Below are positions 21,101 to 32,753 of a DNA stretch of 64,000 nucleotides, in pieces. This DNA is from Oscheius dolichura (taxonomy: Eukaryota; Nematoda; Chromadorea; Rhabditida; Rhabditidae): positions 9,694,001 to 9,758,000 of the forward strand of contig OW051493.1 of assembly GCA_932521035.1 (NCBI GenBank), read 5' to 3'. Both the position numbers and the translations under genes were made by a program. The notes beneath the pieces were generated by a model. That model was not told the DNA's origin and did no database searches. It saw only the letters and a program-made list of their open reading frames with translations. Each line of letters begins with the position of its first letter. Within the stretch, counting starts at the first letter, position 1.

Positions 21101-22180
21101 GAGAAACCTGAAAGAAAGAGAATTATAGCCTACTATCCAGATGTTCCTCTTCGCTACGGGACCCCTAGGGGATCAAAAAGGGGAAATTAAAGGTCCTGGA
21201 AGGAAAAATCTCCAAAAGCCCGGGAAATCAGGTGAAAATGGAGGAAAGGAACTTACTGGCTTGTTTAGGAACCCAGGACTCTGTCTTCGTTGTACTGCAA
21301 TCTTTACAGGTGAAGACATAGCAGACCATGAAGCAGACACCATAACTGAAAAGGAAATAACTTCATTTAGGCCAAGAAGAAGAAAAAAAATTGGCAAATG
21401 GTCAAGTTCAGTGAATTTAGGGTGCGCCAGATGGATCGCGGCAAAAAGAAGGTCATTTGACCCTAGTTTTAGGTTTAAATCAGAATTTCCAGGCTTGTTA
21501 GATTCAGAATTGTCTCGGCTACCTTCTAGACATATCAGAAATCCTCATTTTTAGGGAAAATAGTGGTTTCATTGCGATTCAACGGTAAAAGGGGCGTCAG
21601 ACCAAGGTGCCGGTCGATTTCGATCCTTTCTCAAGGAATTAGAGAAGGTTCAGAACCAAATCTGGATCTTATAGACTTTAATTGACTAGGAATAATGAAT
21701 TTTCTAGGTGTTGAAAAGGAATTTCGGGCGGGAAATTCAAAATTGGAGTTCCGGGCGGGTGGCGCGCCTAAAGATGGACATTTGAGGAAATTCTGTTGGG
21801 CCAATTTCTCCCCTCTCTCCTTAATTTCTCCCAAATTTTTTTTCTATCTAACCGAATTGGAAGATAAATTGATAAATGGGGAAAAATATAGAAAACATAC
21901 AATTCTTTCAAATCCTGAAGACAATTGGCGTGGAACCATTTGGAGCAACCGGTGCAGAAGACTTCCAGCATGTTCAGATCTCGCTGACCATTACTGAAAC
22001 CATTTTTCCTCTATTTTTTGATATCAAAATGTTGTAAACTTCAATAAAAAGATATATTTTCTCTCAAAAATCTACTAAAATATTAAAAAAATGGAAATAA
22101 ACGAACCAATAGCAGACGCTATCCGAGACTGTCGTAATCGCCACCGGTCCCTTGTTCCGGGAGCCTTTACTGGTTCTCAT
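18148..22180 (-). CDS. ash-2: ASH2-type subunit of the MLL/COMPASS histone H3K4 methyltransferase
   Basis: Fourteen exons give about 560 residues: 22180-22107, 21993-21901, 21345-21257, 21107-20999, 20956-20827, 20784-20704, 19930-19753, about 19708-19594, 19433-19325, 19280-19182, 19102-19042, 18774-18470, 18428-18338 and 18296-18148. The N-terminus is the atypical PHD/winged-helix part: CYCNGQRDLNMLEVFCTGCS, KWFHANC, CKDC, then TSMPRRAKNTWHQTLQKAL. A Ser/Thr/Lys-rich linker follows (exon 7), then the SPRY domain: VGKGTWYYE, HVRIGWSRG, VGYNSFSYAWRSHKGTKFH, FFLNGKSCGVAFEDIYQGFY and YPAVSLFG. The tail EVHYEQTLSDLLHLVEH is the SDI/DPY-30 binding helix. ASH2 with RbBP5 stimulates H3K4 methylation in the nucleus. 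The exon 7/8 join has two possible acceptors. AATAAA overlaps the stop codon. Introns 8 and 11 hold M3 sequence. Confidence 0.95.
18838..19020. repeat. M3 repeat in ash-2 intron 11
   Basis: It contains GTAAACAGCAGGCGGCCGTT, GGACGAAATTCGCTGAAC and a T-rich arm ending TTATTCGTAATCAGCAG. The copy sits between exons 12 and 11 and accounts for most of the 267 bp intron. Confidence 0.8.
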
Positions 22181-22530
22181 CACTTGAAATTTATTATATT
22201 TTAATGTAAAAAACAAGATTTTAAAATGGAAAACATTAAAAAATGAAGAAAAAATAGGGAAATATGGAGAATTTCGAAGGAACAACAATTTGAGCGGATC
22301 GATTGCTTTTCGCGCTCCACCGTTAATTTAAAGGACTGTATCCTGACGAAACTCTTCGGAAAGTTTAAAATCTTCAAATTTTTGGGCCTGAGGAGGCTAT
22401 TTTCTTCCAAATTTCTTCAATTTCCTGGTAAAAATTAACTTTTCCCGCCACAGTTACTCAGTATCTCCTCTTTTTCGAATTTCCCGCCTTTTCATGCCAT
22501 TTAAACGGATTTATAAAACTTGTTTTTCAG
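22181..22530. promoter_or_regulatory. Divergent intergenic region and trans-splice acceptor of the bZIP gene
   Basis: This 350 bp AT-rich stretch separates the ash-2 start (minus) from the bZIP gene (plus) and must hold both promoters. It ends with CTTGTTTTTCAG at 22519-22530, a strong splice acceptor with no upstream exon. That suggests spliced-leader addition 35 bp before the ATG at 22566. Confidence 0.5.
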
Positions 22531-22565
22531 AACCCTCAAATTTGGCTCCCCCATCTCAATTGGAA

Positions 22566-24136
22566 ATGGATTATTACCAGCAGTTGAGCCCGATGAATTT
22601 GGAACAGGATTGGTTTGCAAATCCCGCCACGAGTTACGATGACGGGCCGTTGGAACCGAAAAATGAGGAAGAGAAATATGGAAATCTGCCTGGCTATTCG
22701 GAAATGAACAGCTACTCTTCGGACTATCAGGAACAGCAAGTACCGTACTCCCCCAGCGCACCGGGACCCATTAGAAGGGTCCGTACAAATCTCCAAAACC
22801 ACCAGGAGCCGATGGATGGACGGACAAGCAGCAGCAAGATTGGCAGACCCCAAAAGTCCGGTTCTACCACGAAAATGGCTAGCTACGCGAGGTTGGACCA
22901 CTTTTTTGAGGGGTTTATATAAAAAATATATGTTAAGATCCTACCGTGCCCATAAAAAAGAAGAGGTCAAGAAACTGTTACAAGAGAATAATGAACTCTG
23001 TGAGGAGAACCAGCGACTGGAAATACAAAACAAGGCTCTGCAGGCGCATTTGAAAAACTTGGAAAAGGAAATGATGTCATTGAGATCTGTTATGAATAAG
23101 GTAAGCAGTTATTTTTGTTTTTTTATGGAAATATGGGAAGATATAAGGAAAATGAGAGGAAAAGGGGAAAATTTGACTCGGAAAGCGAAAACCCCGACTA
23201 GGAGAAGCGTTTCTATACTCGGACTGCTTTTCAGCGCGTTTGGGCAGAATTTTTGGATTTTTCTTCCAAAAATGTCTAGGATTTTGCTTCACCTTCTTCC
23301 AATGTTGAGAAGATACTGTATTTTGAAGAAAAAATAGGAAAATTTTGGGATCTGGCCCAATTTTTACCCTTTCTTTACCAGCTCTCCCAATCTGGAGCGC
23401 CCCCAACTCCAAATGGAGACTTTTCCCCAAAAATTGTTTCCAGGAAGGCTTCTGAATGTTTGAGCAGGAGTTTAGGCCCGGCTTTTTTGTTGGAACAATC
23501 CCCCGGCTCTTTTTTCGTTCCAAATCCATCAGGGAGCCCAATTTCTTGGAAGGGGCGGGGTGGATCCAGAAGATGGGGCTAGCAGATGGAAAAGGGATGG
23601 CAACCAGGGAAATATTGGGATTCTCGGTATAGAATCGGTTTTCCGCGGAAACATCGCCGCGTTTTGAGACTTTTGTTCATATGTTTCTACAATTTTCGGA
23701 GTCAGTTTTATAAAAATAGTCAAATTTTGTTCAAGAGGTCCCATAGCGGCCGTTTTCAAGGAGAACCGGCAATATACCGGGGTACGGTAGAATACAAGAC
23801 AGATATACTGTATATTACATCTGATACGTCGGAAGAATAAGTCCACACCCTATATAATAATTTCCAGGACAGTCAAATAGCCGCCATAGTTGCCAGTCTC
23901 GGTGGAGGAGCGCCTAGTTCTAATCCCACCGAGGGCGGTGTCTGTCTCCATCTCTCCGGAGGTCGTGTCCAAATCGAGGTACGGTATCCCCCATTTTTTA
24001 ACATTAAAAATTCTAATTAAAGGTCTGTCAAACGTGCAACACCCGCGTCCGTGAGCGGGCGCTTGCCTGTCGTCAAAGCCGAGAGGATCCCCTCCTCTGC
24101 CAGTCGTCGTCTGATAATCTCACCGATTTCTACTAA
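22566..24136 (+). CDS. bZIP transcription factor (ATF4-like basic region)
   Basis: Four exons, 22566-22891, 22938-23100, 23868-23978 and 24023-24136, give 237 residues. The acidic, Tyr/Pro/Ser-rich N-terminus (MDYYQQLSPMNLEQDWF) looks like an activation region. At about residues 100-160 lies the bZIP: basic region KMASYARSYRAHKKEEVKKL, whose codons are split by a 46 bp intron, then a leucine zipper with heptads LLQENNELCEENQRLEIQ, NKALQAHLKNLEKEMMSL. The C-terminal part has paired Cys (VCQTCNTRV and later CRQ, LCQ) of unknown role. It should bind DNA as a dimer in the nucleus. The start at 22566 was chosen because the upstream ATG at 22494 precedes a strong acceptor. Intron 2 is 767 bp. No orthologue was named. 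Confidence 0.9.
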
Positions 24137-24949
24137 AATTTGTCCTAAAAATACCTTGTAGAGCATTTTTTAAACTTCGTTATTCGGTGAGAAAGGCAAG
24201 TAAAAAAAGCAAGCAAAAAAATCTCTAAATTTTAAAAGTAAAAAAGACCAAACATTTTTATTATTACCGTATTATTGTGGCTCATATTAAAATTAATTCT
24301 GCAGATCTGAATCTTATCCCCGGTGCGCGGCGGCCATGTGTCGCCCCCGGGCCCCCTGGCCCCCTAGAATTAGGGCGGAAAACCAGGTCCGGGCCAGTAA
24401 GGCGCATTTTCGGGGGAAGCGCGCCGCCTTTGCGCTTTTTCAGTGCAATTAGCTTGGCATACTGTAATTGGTATATTAGGACTATTGCACCGAAAAAATG
24501 CAAGGCCACGCGCCTGCCCCGCAAATGCGCCTAACTGGCGCAGACCCGGTTTTTTTCGTCTTACCCTAGGGCGGGAGGGGGGCGCACCTCTGACGTGGTC
24601 GGACGTAGCCGAAGAGTAAATTTTTCGGCAAGGATGTCCAGTCCGGGTTAACCATCCCGGGACAAGACCCCCCACGAGCTGCCGGGGTTCATTTGAGATC
24701 CATCTTGCAGGTTAGTTTATTCTCCAATTTTTGATATAAATACCGTAACCCAATCCGTTTCGGTATCTTGTTGTCTATTCACTCTTCTGAATAAAGAATT
24801 GTTATTCCCACAACGAATATTTTTTTATTTGAAATACTAAATAGCGGTGTCAGTCGCACGTCAGATGCGTTCCTTTGCCTATTTATGCGGGTTCACCGCT
24901 AATTCCTCTGTTGTTTTTTTCAGAGATTCTCAGGGTTCTTCTTCCAATC
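24137..24949. other. Intergenic region with one M1 MITE
   Basis: It holds one M1 palindrome (about 24387-24549). AT-rich sequence near 24700-24840 and a TTTTTTTCAG acceptor at 24914-24923 lie just before the next gene, consistent with a spliced-leader site 26 bp before its ATG. Short frames over the repeat are not genes. Confidence 0.55.
24387..24549. repeat. M1 palindromic MITE, single copy
   Basis: Left arm GGCCAGTAAGGCGCATTTTC then GCCTTTGCGCTTTTTCAGTG; the right arm is the reverse complement, ending AATGCGCCTAACTGGCGCAG. The centre is AT-rich. Confidence 0.8.
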
Positions 24950-26741
24950 ATGGCTGCAGTTGTATTCGTCGAGGATATCGTCAAAGAAGCAAAGAAAGTC
25001 CGCCTGGCTGCGTCGACCCGCTTCGATTCGAATAATTGTGAGTTTTTGAGACCGACCTAGGGAAGGAAAGGAGCAAGGGACCGGAAAATGGTCTCTGTCC
25101 CGATCCAGGCATTTTGGATCCATAAATTGCCCCCTGGTGAGCTCCCCAGTTGGTAATTTTAGGATACAGAGCGGTCAGAGGCTCCCTAAGACGTGGTACG
25201 GCGGATTTTTGGTTCATATGCCAGTTGGGAGAGCCAGAAAAGCTCTTCCGATGGTGTGCCACACCAAAATTGGGATTTCGGGCGGGGAAAAAGTTTTTGA
25301 GGTGAAAAACGACCCTTTCACAACTGCCATCATAACGGGCTGTCAGGCTCAGAAGCAATTGCTTTCGATGCCAGAAGTGCCAACCCCTAGAGTTTCCAAG
25401 GGGCTGGGATAAGAATGGGCATAAAAATCATGGTCGGAGTCCGGACCGGCACTCCGGCAATTTTTTATCCAAAAAGAAAAGACCAGGGAAATTCCGATGC
25501 CAGGCCCATTGGATGGGCCTTGTCTCCAGGAAGCCCCCTGGAAGAGGAGGATAAAGCTTTATCGGTGGTACTGTACATGGAAAAGTCCTGATGCCAACTA
25601 TTACCGAGAATAGCTACCCGCAGAAGGTGATACATGGTAGTAACTGGGAACCAAACCTTGGGCGTTTCCCTGTGACACTAGATGACTCTAGGGCAGTCAA
25701 TATTGTAACTGGAGGATTTTTATGCCTATTACCGTGCCAGTCAGTAATTTAACCTGCTGGGGAGGATTTCTCACGAAAGAGCCACTCTTCCCGCGTCAAA
25801 TTACGCAAACCCTTCGAAACCGCTTTTTTATCCCTACTCCAATTATTACAAAACGCCATTTCTCACTGATATTTCGAATGATTTCGTCAATGGGTCTCCT
25901 GACGATCAAAACGGCAAAACGGCACTTTTCGCAAAACTTCGAAACCCCACCGTAATCTGTCACAAGTCGGGGGCACACCTCCTGGCCTAAAGTCTCCTCC
26001 CATTCTTTATCCATCCATTAGTTTTCTAATTTTCCTGTTTTCAGCTCGACACTGCTCCATGAATAAGGCTTCAACGTCAATGGATGCTCCGGCAGCTATG
26101 AGCGGTCGCAAATTGGGCAAGAAGCGGTCCCGCGTCTGTGCCAAGAGCCTATTTTCGTTGAAGGACCGGAAAAAGTTGGGAAAAGCCGTTGTGAAACGCG
26201 TCAAACGTGTCTCACTAACGGCTTTGACTGCCCTAAAGGCGAGGAGAGTTAGAGCGAAGGTTTGTTTTCCTCTTCTGGGTCAAAAAATCCCGCCCGCACA
26301 CCCGTAAAATCTTGGCAGTTGGCGGGCAAGGCGCCGCGCGCTCCTGGAAACAAAAAAGCTTTCAGCTTCCGAGATTTTACGGGTGCGGTGGCGTGGGTTT
26401 GCGATCCTCTACAGTATTTCAAAATATGATTTTTATGGATTTTTCAATTTTTTAAAGGTATATATAGTATTTTTCAGATAGATAAAGACTACGACCCGGA
26501 GATTGAGGAATATATGAGGGAATTTAAAAGCCGAAAGGCGAGGCGGCTAGCAATTCTTGAGGAGGGGGCCCAATTCATCGACCAGGTCAGTCTACCGTAA
26601 TCTAAATCTGAAAAAGAAGGGTTTTAGGTCGAGAATTTGGCCCAGACCGCTCGTGAAATGCGAGAGCAGGCCGAAAAACGGCAGACGATAGAGCTGGCCT
26701 TCATCCTCAGCCAATTGATTCCCTCATCTCAGGTTCCCTGA
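24950..26741 (+). CDS. Small basic coiled-coil protein, unknown function
   Basis: Four exons, 24950-25037, 26045-26259, 26478-26585 and 26628-26741, give 174 residues. The start reads MAAVVFVEDIVKEAKKVRLA. Residues 45-100 are strongly basic (KLGKKRSRVCAKSL, KAVVKRVKRVSLTALTALKA), suggesting nucleic-acid or chromatin binding. The last 75 residues are acidic-basic helical coil (DYDPEIEEYMREFKSRKARR, then VENLAQTAREMREQAEKRQT). All introns have good GT/TTTCAG borders. No domain was recognised; comparison with INCENP- or borealin-like coiled proteins would be a guess. Intron 1 is 1 kb and intron 2 holds an M2 MITE. Confidence 0.75.
26297..26388. repeat. M2 palindromic MITE in an intron
   Basis: Ends are CACCCGTAAAATCTTGGCAG and its near-reverse complement CTTCCGAGATTTTACGGGTG, with a spacer of about 50 bp. 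Confidence 0.8.
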
Positions 26742-27903
26742 TCTCTCTCCGGGTTGTAGTGCCTTTCTTCACTCTAACCTTAACCAAATTCACGACAAAA
26801 ACCAATGTATCTACTCTCCCCCGTCCCACCCCACTCTATTTATATTATTCCATCTCTTTTTTCTCGGATAGCACAGTGCTTTATTTCTCTCTTTTGTTTT
26901 TGTGAAGGTTTCCTCTCGTCGAGTTTCTTCCCCTACTCTGGGCTTTGCAACATGAGCCGGTTCAATAAACATTCTCGTCAGGACTCATTTTCCTTTTTTT
27001 TCTATGGAAATGGAAGAGGTTTAGCTGTCTAACTGTGGCTGATTTAATTAGAAGCCGAGGATTTAACACAAGAAGACAGAAACAGGCGGAGATGCCCTCT
27101 TGGATGGCTCTCTTCGGGCTAGAGTGGGTCCCGGAACGAAATCTAATGGGTAAAAGGTATGCTCGGAGATATGTAGTCAATAAAGAACAGTGTTATGATC
27201 ATTACTAGGTTAAAAAAATCAAAGAACAGTCGAGTAGCCCAAACTGAGAGCCAACCTGGCATAAAGAGGCGCCGGTCGATTCTTTTCTTCCCGTTGCTCT
27301 GTTCTCTACAGTAATTTGAAGGCAAAAAGCACCCTATAGTTTCCATGTTTAATGTAGAAATATTAGAATCATCTGGAGTATACTGTAGACCACCAGGCAT
27401 GGTTTCACAACAGTTTTATCCGCCCAAGTTCCGGATTTCCCAGTTTTCTCGGCTTTTTGGGTTCTAAATGGAATTTCAGGGGTTTCTGATAGAAAATGGC
27501 TTAATCGTATCCATGGAACCCTTATTCTGCGCCATGTTTTGTAGGGTACGCTTCAAATAGACGTAGAAAATCTGCTCAAGATCCAAAAATCGTGCTCAGG
27601 CCTGAAATTTAGACCATAACGGGGGTATTTCGAAGACCAGAGGGAAATGGAGGCTTCAAAACAGTTCCGCGCCTTTTTTTAACCGTAATCCTGACAAAAT
27701 CATCGGCTAGAACTGTTGGCTACAAGGAAAATCACCTCCTGGAGCCTGTTTATTCTGTAGGAACTCCAGAAAAAGACCAAGAAGGCGTCTACTCTACAAA
27801 CTGCCTCTTCCCCTTTCTGTGTCACCCCGCTCCTGTTCCTTATCTCCTTTCTAGTATAAAGATCATTATTTGTGCCTCGTAAAACGGCACTTTTTCTGCC
27901 AAA
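26742..27903. other. Intergenic region upstream of carboxypeptidase A gene
   Basis: No supported exon was found. The sequence is pyrimidine-rich near 26760-26900 and otherwise mixed. The promoter of the carboxypeptidase gene starting at 27904 must lie at the right end; no TATA or initiator can be assigned. Confidence 0.45.
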
Positions 27904-30900
27904 ATGAATAACATCTTATTCCTTATATTATTATTTGTCTCACTGGTTTTCGGCTATGGAGAAGACGACCGGGTGGCCAATCTCCCTGGAGTGACTTTCC
28001 AGACAAATTTTAAGACCTATTCCGGCTATTTGGATGCAGGGAATAATGGACAGTGGAGGATGCACTATGTGTTTGTTTGACTTTTCATTCCAACTGGACC
28101 CCGGGTTAATTTTGGGACACCAGATCCGGGCCAGTAACGCACATTGTCGGGGGAAGCATGCCAGCTTTGCGTATTTTTGGTGCATTTGTCACAAAGTACT
28201 AATTACAGTATGCCAATTATTGTAGAAGTCAAAAAAGATCGGAAAGAAGCAGGCGCGCGCCAAGAACCTGTACCGGATAGGCGCCAGCAAGGCGCATTTC
28301 TGGAAAGGCGCGCCAGCTTTGAGTTTTTCTGGTGCAACAGTTCTAAAGTATTTGGCATACTGGAACTCTTGCACCAAAAAAGCGCAAAGCCACGCGCCTG
28401 CCCCGAAAATGCGGCATACTGGCTCGGACCCGGTTTCTCCACCCTAGTCCCCATTTTCAGTCTCCACGAGTCCCAAAACGACCCAGCAAATGATCCTCTC
28501 CTTCTGTGGTTCAACGGTGGTCCGGGGTGTAGTTCTTACGCGGACCTGCTGGAATCATTGGGTCCTTTCTTTGTCAACCACGACGGCCAGTCCCTCTTCG
28601 AGAATGTCTACTCCTGGAACAAGAAGGCCAATCTCCTCGCCTTGGAGAGTCCCATGGGTGTGGGATTCTCCTACGACACCCAGGAGCCGCTAACCATCGC
28701 GGCGTCGGATAATCGAACCCGGGATCAGAATTACAACGCTTTAAAGGACTTTTTCTTGAAGTTAGTCGTCTCAAAAACCAAAAATACAGGGAATTTCCAG
28801 CGCCCAGCCCGGCTACAAGAACCGGACCTTCTTCCTCTCTGGAGAAAGCTATGCCGGGGTTTATATTCCCATGTTGTCGGCCAGAATCGTTCAAGGAATC
28901 AAGGAGGGCGATTTCCCGAACCCGAATTTTCAAGGAGCTGCCATTGGAAACGGATTTATGCACGTACAGAAGCTGTGGAACTCGCTAGTCATCTGGAGCG
29001 CCTATCACGGACGCGTCTCACCAGGGTACGCGATTTTTGGGGTCAAAATATTCAGAATCGCCTGCTGATTACGAATAACTACTTTAAAAATTATAAAAAT
29101 ATCAAAAAATGCATCAGAAGTTGAAAATTCGTTTCAGCGAATTTCGTCCAACGCGCGGCGGGGCGCACTTACCGTAAGCCGGGAAACGGCACAAATTTCT
29201 TTTTGAAGAGGATTTTTTTGCTAGAAATTGGCAAAAGATCAAGGACAACTGCGCGACGAAGGGAGCAACTCACTCGGATGATTACGACTACACCCAATTT
29301 ATGTACACCCTGAATGGAATGGACTACTGGGGAGATAATACCACCTGTGGACAGCTGATAGCACCGCTGACTGCTGGAGCAGCGTTAGTTTTCCCAAGGG
29401 TACTGTACTGTAATATAACTTTTAGGGATGACGATGATGACTTCACCTTCGATGCCTATAACTTTTATCAGGATTGTTACTACGAATTTTCGGACAGTGC
29501 TCAAGTGGAAGGAGTGAAGAGCAGAGCGGCGAAAAGGAGGAGAAGGCGAACTATTCGGTCATCTAATGCAGAATTTGGAGGATTTACGAGTTTAAATCAG
29601 AACACAGCGGTCAGTTTTGGGCCATTATGTTATATTGACTGGGGAAAAGGATTCCGTGGGCAGGAAACCGGGGAGGAGAGGCGGGAAAGATTCTGGGAAG
29701 CCGTAGAAGGGATGAGGGGACGATAAGGCGCCAGTTTGACTTTTTGGCTAAACTTTTTGTGGTTTCCTCTACTAGATCTTCTTCTCCAGGGTCGATTTAG
29801 TGGGGAAAACACAAAACTCGGTTCAAAGCCTCAAGCCCCCGAAGATCCTGGGGAAGAGATTTTGAAAATTGAAATCTTCCATTTCTCTTTTTCGCCCTGG
29901 TGTCGGTGCATAAGAAGAGCTCCAGCGATGAAACCTGGTTCTTCTTGACCAGCTCGACGAGCTCTTTCGAATTAGCTATCGCACATCCATTATAGTTGAG
30001 GTTGTGGCCCGTGGCGCCTCGATCAAGCCTGAGAAGAGATTCCTCAATTATGACTACCGGTTAATTTAACCCCTGGCCTATTTCTAACCAAAACAGGTGC
30101 CAGAAATCAAATCTTGCGGAGATAAAAGTAGCACCTTGTAGATCTCGACGAGCTCTTTCCGATGGTATATGATAGACCTGCGGTAGGAAGGAAATAGAGC
30201 CCCTGCCGTTCGAATCTCAGGTTTTCGGGTCAGGAGCCATCCAGCCGTTTCCGACCCGCTTTGAGTTCAAAACCCCATCTTTGCGCCCAATCCTGACCAT
30301 TTTTCCGGCCCATTTTAAATCGTAAATTTTCCAGACCCTGTTCAACTACGATTCCACTGACAACCAGCTAGGATATCCCTGTTGGAATATCGACGCCGCT
30401 ACCGCCTATCTAAATCGGAAGGATGTCCAGGCGGCTCTCCACATAGAAGCCGGCTGGTCGGCTAAAATGGCGAATATAACTTGGGAAGAGTGCAGCGATG
30501 CCATGTACGACAATTATCATATCACCTATCCGGATCAGCAGCAATTCTTCGATTATGTTATAGCTAATATTCAGGTAGTTCTTTTCCTTCTTTTCCTAAA
30601 AGAATTTTAGACAAAAGGCTTCCGATTCCTGGTTTATAATGGAGATACCGATACAGTTTGTAATTATTTGGGTAAAGTAAGAAAAAATAGAAAGAGTGAG
30701 GATTATTTTAGGTGATACTTGGTTTGTGGAACAGGTCGCAGCTGCTCATAATGTTACGGTAAGAAGTCAGAGGGGGCAGAATTGTATTGGGGAGTGGAAG
30801 AACCGGAGTCTTCGATCCCCCGCACCCGTAAAGTCTCAACAAGACAACGGTATAAACGCGACACAGTTTTGTAACAGTTTGGAATAAAGATGATCCTCCT

Positions 30901-31815
30901 GCCGAGACTTTACGGGTGCAGGGGATCGGATAATATCGAGCTCATGGCTCCAATTTTATTTTATCCTAATTTTAGGGTCAAGAACCCCTAATACCTTGGA
31001 ACTTCGCCGAGAATCTAGGCGGCTACTATCAACGCTACGACTTCAAAAGCCTCACAATTGATATGATGACTGTAAAGGTTCGAAATTTTGAAGAAGTGCC
31101 AGAAAATCACGATTTCCAGGGAGCCGGTCACTTTGTCCCTCTTTCACGCCCTGGCCCTGCTCTCCAGATGATCACCAACTTCATGTTCCCCTTTTCCTCG
31201 GGGTCAGAATATTCTTCAGAGAAAAATATCAAGCCAAAACCGGTGGTAAGATCCTTTTTGGTAGTTAAATGACTTGGAATTTATAGTTGTCTCCATTGAT
31301 AAATGGATCAACAGATCCGGTACGTTTTTGTTCTTTGGCTGGAAACCGGGTCTGGGCCAGCATGGTGCATTTCCGAGGACCTGTCCCAGCTTTGCGCTTT
31401 TTCGGTGCATTAGATCTTATCTACTAAATACAGTATGACGAATAGTATAGAACTCTGGCACCGAAAAAGTGCAAAGCTGGCGCGAATCCACTGAAAATGA
31501 GCCTTCCTGGCGCCTCTGCCGTATCCGGGTCACTATGGCGTATTTCTGGTGCAGGCAAACCAGCTTTGCGCTTTTCTGGTGCAGGAATTCTGCAATATTT
31601 GGGATACTGTATTTAGTGAAGACCATTTTACCGAAAAAGAGCAAAGCTGGCATATTTCCCCAAAAAATACGCCTTACTGGCCCGGATATAGTGCCAGCAA
31701 GAGTAAGCTTCCATTTCAGCCGACAACGACCCCAAAGACCGCCGCCATCTCCTTCCCCTTCCTCCTGGTGATCTTTATTGTGACCAAGATGTTTGTACAA
31801 GATCCCTGTTTGTAG
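27904..31815 (+). CDS. Serine carboxypeptidase (S10, cathepsin A-like), membrane-tethered, copy A
   Basis: Twelve exons give about 579 residues: 27904-28070, 28461-28760, 28801-29025, 29225-29383, 29426-29609, 30335-30574, 30611-30671, 30712-30758, 30976-31077, 31120-31245, 31287-31319 and 31720-31815. There is a signal peptide, then the S10 fold: [20 protein letters not shown], substrate-binding [13 protein letters not shown], nucleophile motif [16 protein letters not shown], catalytic Asp in VYNGDTDTVCNYLG and His in GAGHFVP. It should remove C-terminal residues from peptides. A basic insert (KSRAAKRRRRR, exon 5) lies where cathepsin A is cleaved into two chains. The C-terminus is a Pro/Thr linker and hydrophobic helix (AAISFPFLLVIFIVTKMF), suggesting membrane or GPI attachment. 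Introns 1, 4, 5, 8 and 11 hold repeats. Copy B follows in tandem. Confidence 0.94.
28122..28437. repeat. M1 MITE doublet in intron 1 of copy A
   Basis: Two adjacent M1 copies lie at about 28122-28285 and 28270-28437. The first is more diverged (ACGCACATTGTCGG). Both keep the CAGCTTTG core and the TATTTGGCATACTG-type centre. They make up most of the 390 bp intron. Confidence 0.75.
29060..29185 (+). repeat. M3 repeat in intron 4 of copy A
   Basis: It contains GATTACGAATAACT, AAAATTATAAAAATATCAAA and CAGCGAATTTCGTCCAACGC. The matching intron of copy B (34371-34638) holds the same element in the same orientation. Confidence 0.75.
29760..30180 (+). repeat. M4 repeat fragments in intron 5 of copy A
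   Basis: It includes GTGCATAAGAAGAGCTCCAG, GACCAGCTCGACGAGCTCTT and CCGTGGCGCCTCGATCAAGC (29905-30060), with a second short match TCGACGAGCTCTTTCCGATG near 30147-30166. Confidence 0.7.
30814..30929. repeat. M2 MITE in intron 8 of copy A
   Basis: Ends are CGATCCCCCGCACCCGTAAA and its counterpart TTTACGGGTGCAGGGGATCG. The same longer-ended subtype occurs at about 55085-55205. Confidence 0.8.
31345..31690. repeat. M1 MITE doublet in intron 11 of copy A
   Basis: Two M1 copies lie at about 31345-31515 and 31510-31690, with cores CAGCTTTGCGCTTTTTCGGT and CAGCTTTGCGCTTTTCTGGT. They fill most of the 400 bp last intron. Confidence 0.78.
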
Positions 31816-32753
31816 AGCACTATAATATCCATGGAAATGAAACTTTTCTCCAGATATTTTCGACCATTTTTCCCTTCCCTTCGATATTTTGCCACAGATC
31901 TTCTCGACCGTTTGATGCAATCAAATTAAGGCTGTTCATCAGCCTTATCGAGCCTCGTAAATGCGTGTCCACCCGATTACAATGTCATTTAGCCAGCCGT
32001 ACTAATGACCAGTGGCGACACTTCCACTGGGGGAGATCACTTTTGGGATCGAAATATCATTCCCCAGTACCGTAGTCGGGCTGGGGCCAATCCGAACCAG
32101 AATTGTTTTCCACCGGCCCTTCCAAACCCAAATTGCGCCCTTCTCGGGCCTTTGAAGATCTTTTATGGTTAAAATATCTCACTTAAACCATTTTCTGCTA
32201 CAATTTATACCGCCAAAAGCAAAAAACAGCCAATATTTTATTCATCAATCTGATTTTAGACGTCCTGAACATGAAATAGCCCAGAGTTAGTTAGTCCACT
32301 GAATTGGATCTCGGTCCCGTCCGGCTTTTTGAGCTCCCTAACCTCCCGTTTAACCCCATCTTTCTCTTTTGCTGTCATAGTTACGGTATTTACAATAATT
32401 CTAAACGAGTTCCTGGAATCTGGGCTAGCCTAGAATATCTTGAAACTGCCCTGAGGCGCTCTGGACCCGGAAAACTGGGACTGGACCCTTCCCGGCTTCT
32501 TGATAACCGTAATCTTCATTTGCAAAGCGTTTCGTTTATTATTAATTTTAATACTGTTCCTATTAAAGTTATCAGTATTCTATCACAGTTTAATTGGAGG
32601 TAAATCTTGTTAACTCTGTCTTAATTCGCCCGGGATCCGAGAAACTGGAGATGCCCCCACCGGAGGCCCCGGAAAACCACATTATCCTCTATTTTGCTCT
32701 TTTATTCCATTTTTTGTCTCTCTAGTATTTCCCCCTATATTCTGCCCTTCCAG
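31816..32753. other. Spacer between the tandem carboxypeptidase genes
   Basis: No exon was seen. AT-rich tracts lie near 32520-32600. The right end carries TTCTGCCCTTCCAG directly before the ATG of copy B (32754), a likely trans-splice acceptor. Confidence 0.5.

Noticed and set aside
31417-31920. 167-codon minus-strand open frame
   Set aside because: It is composed of two M1 repeats plus antisense of the last exon of carboxypeptidase A.
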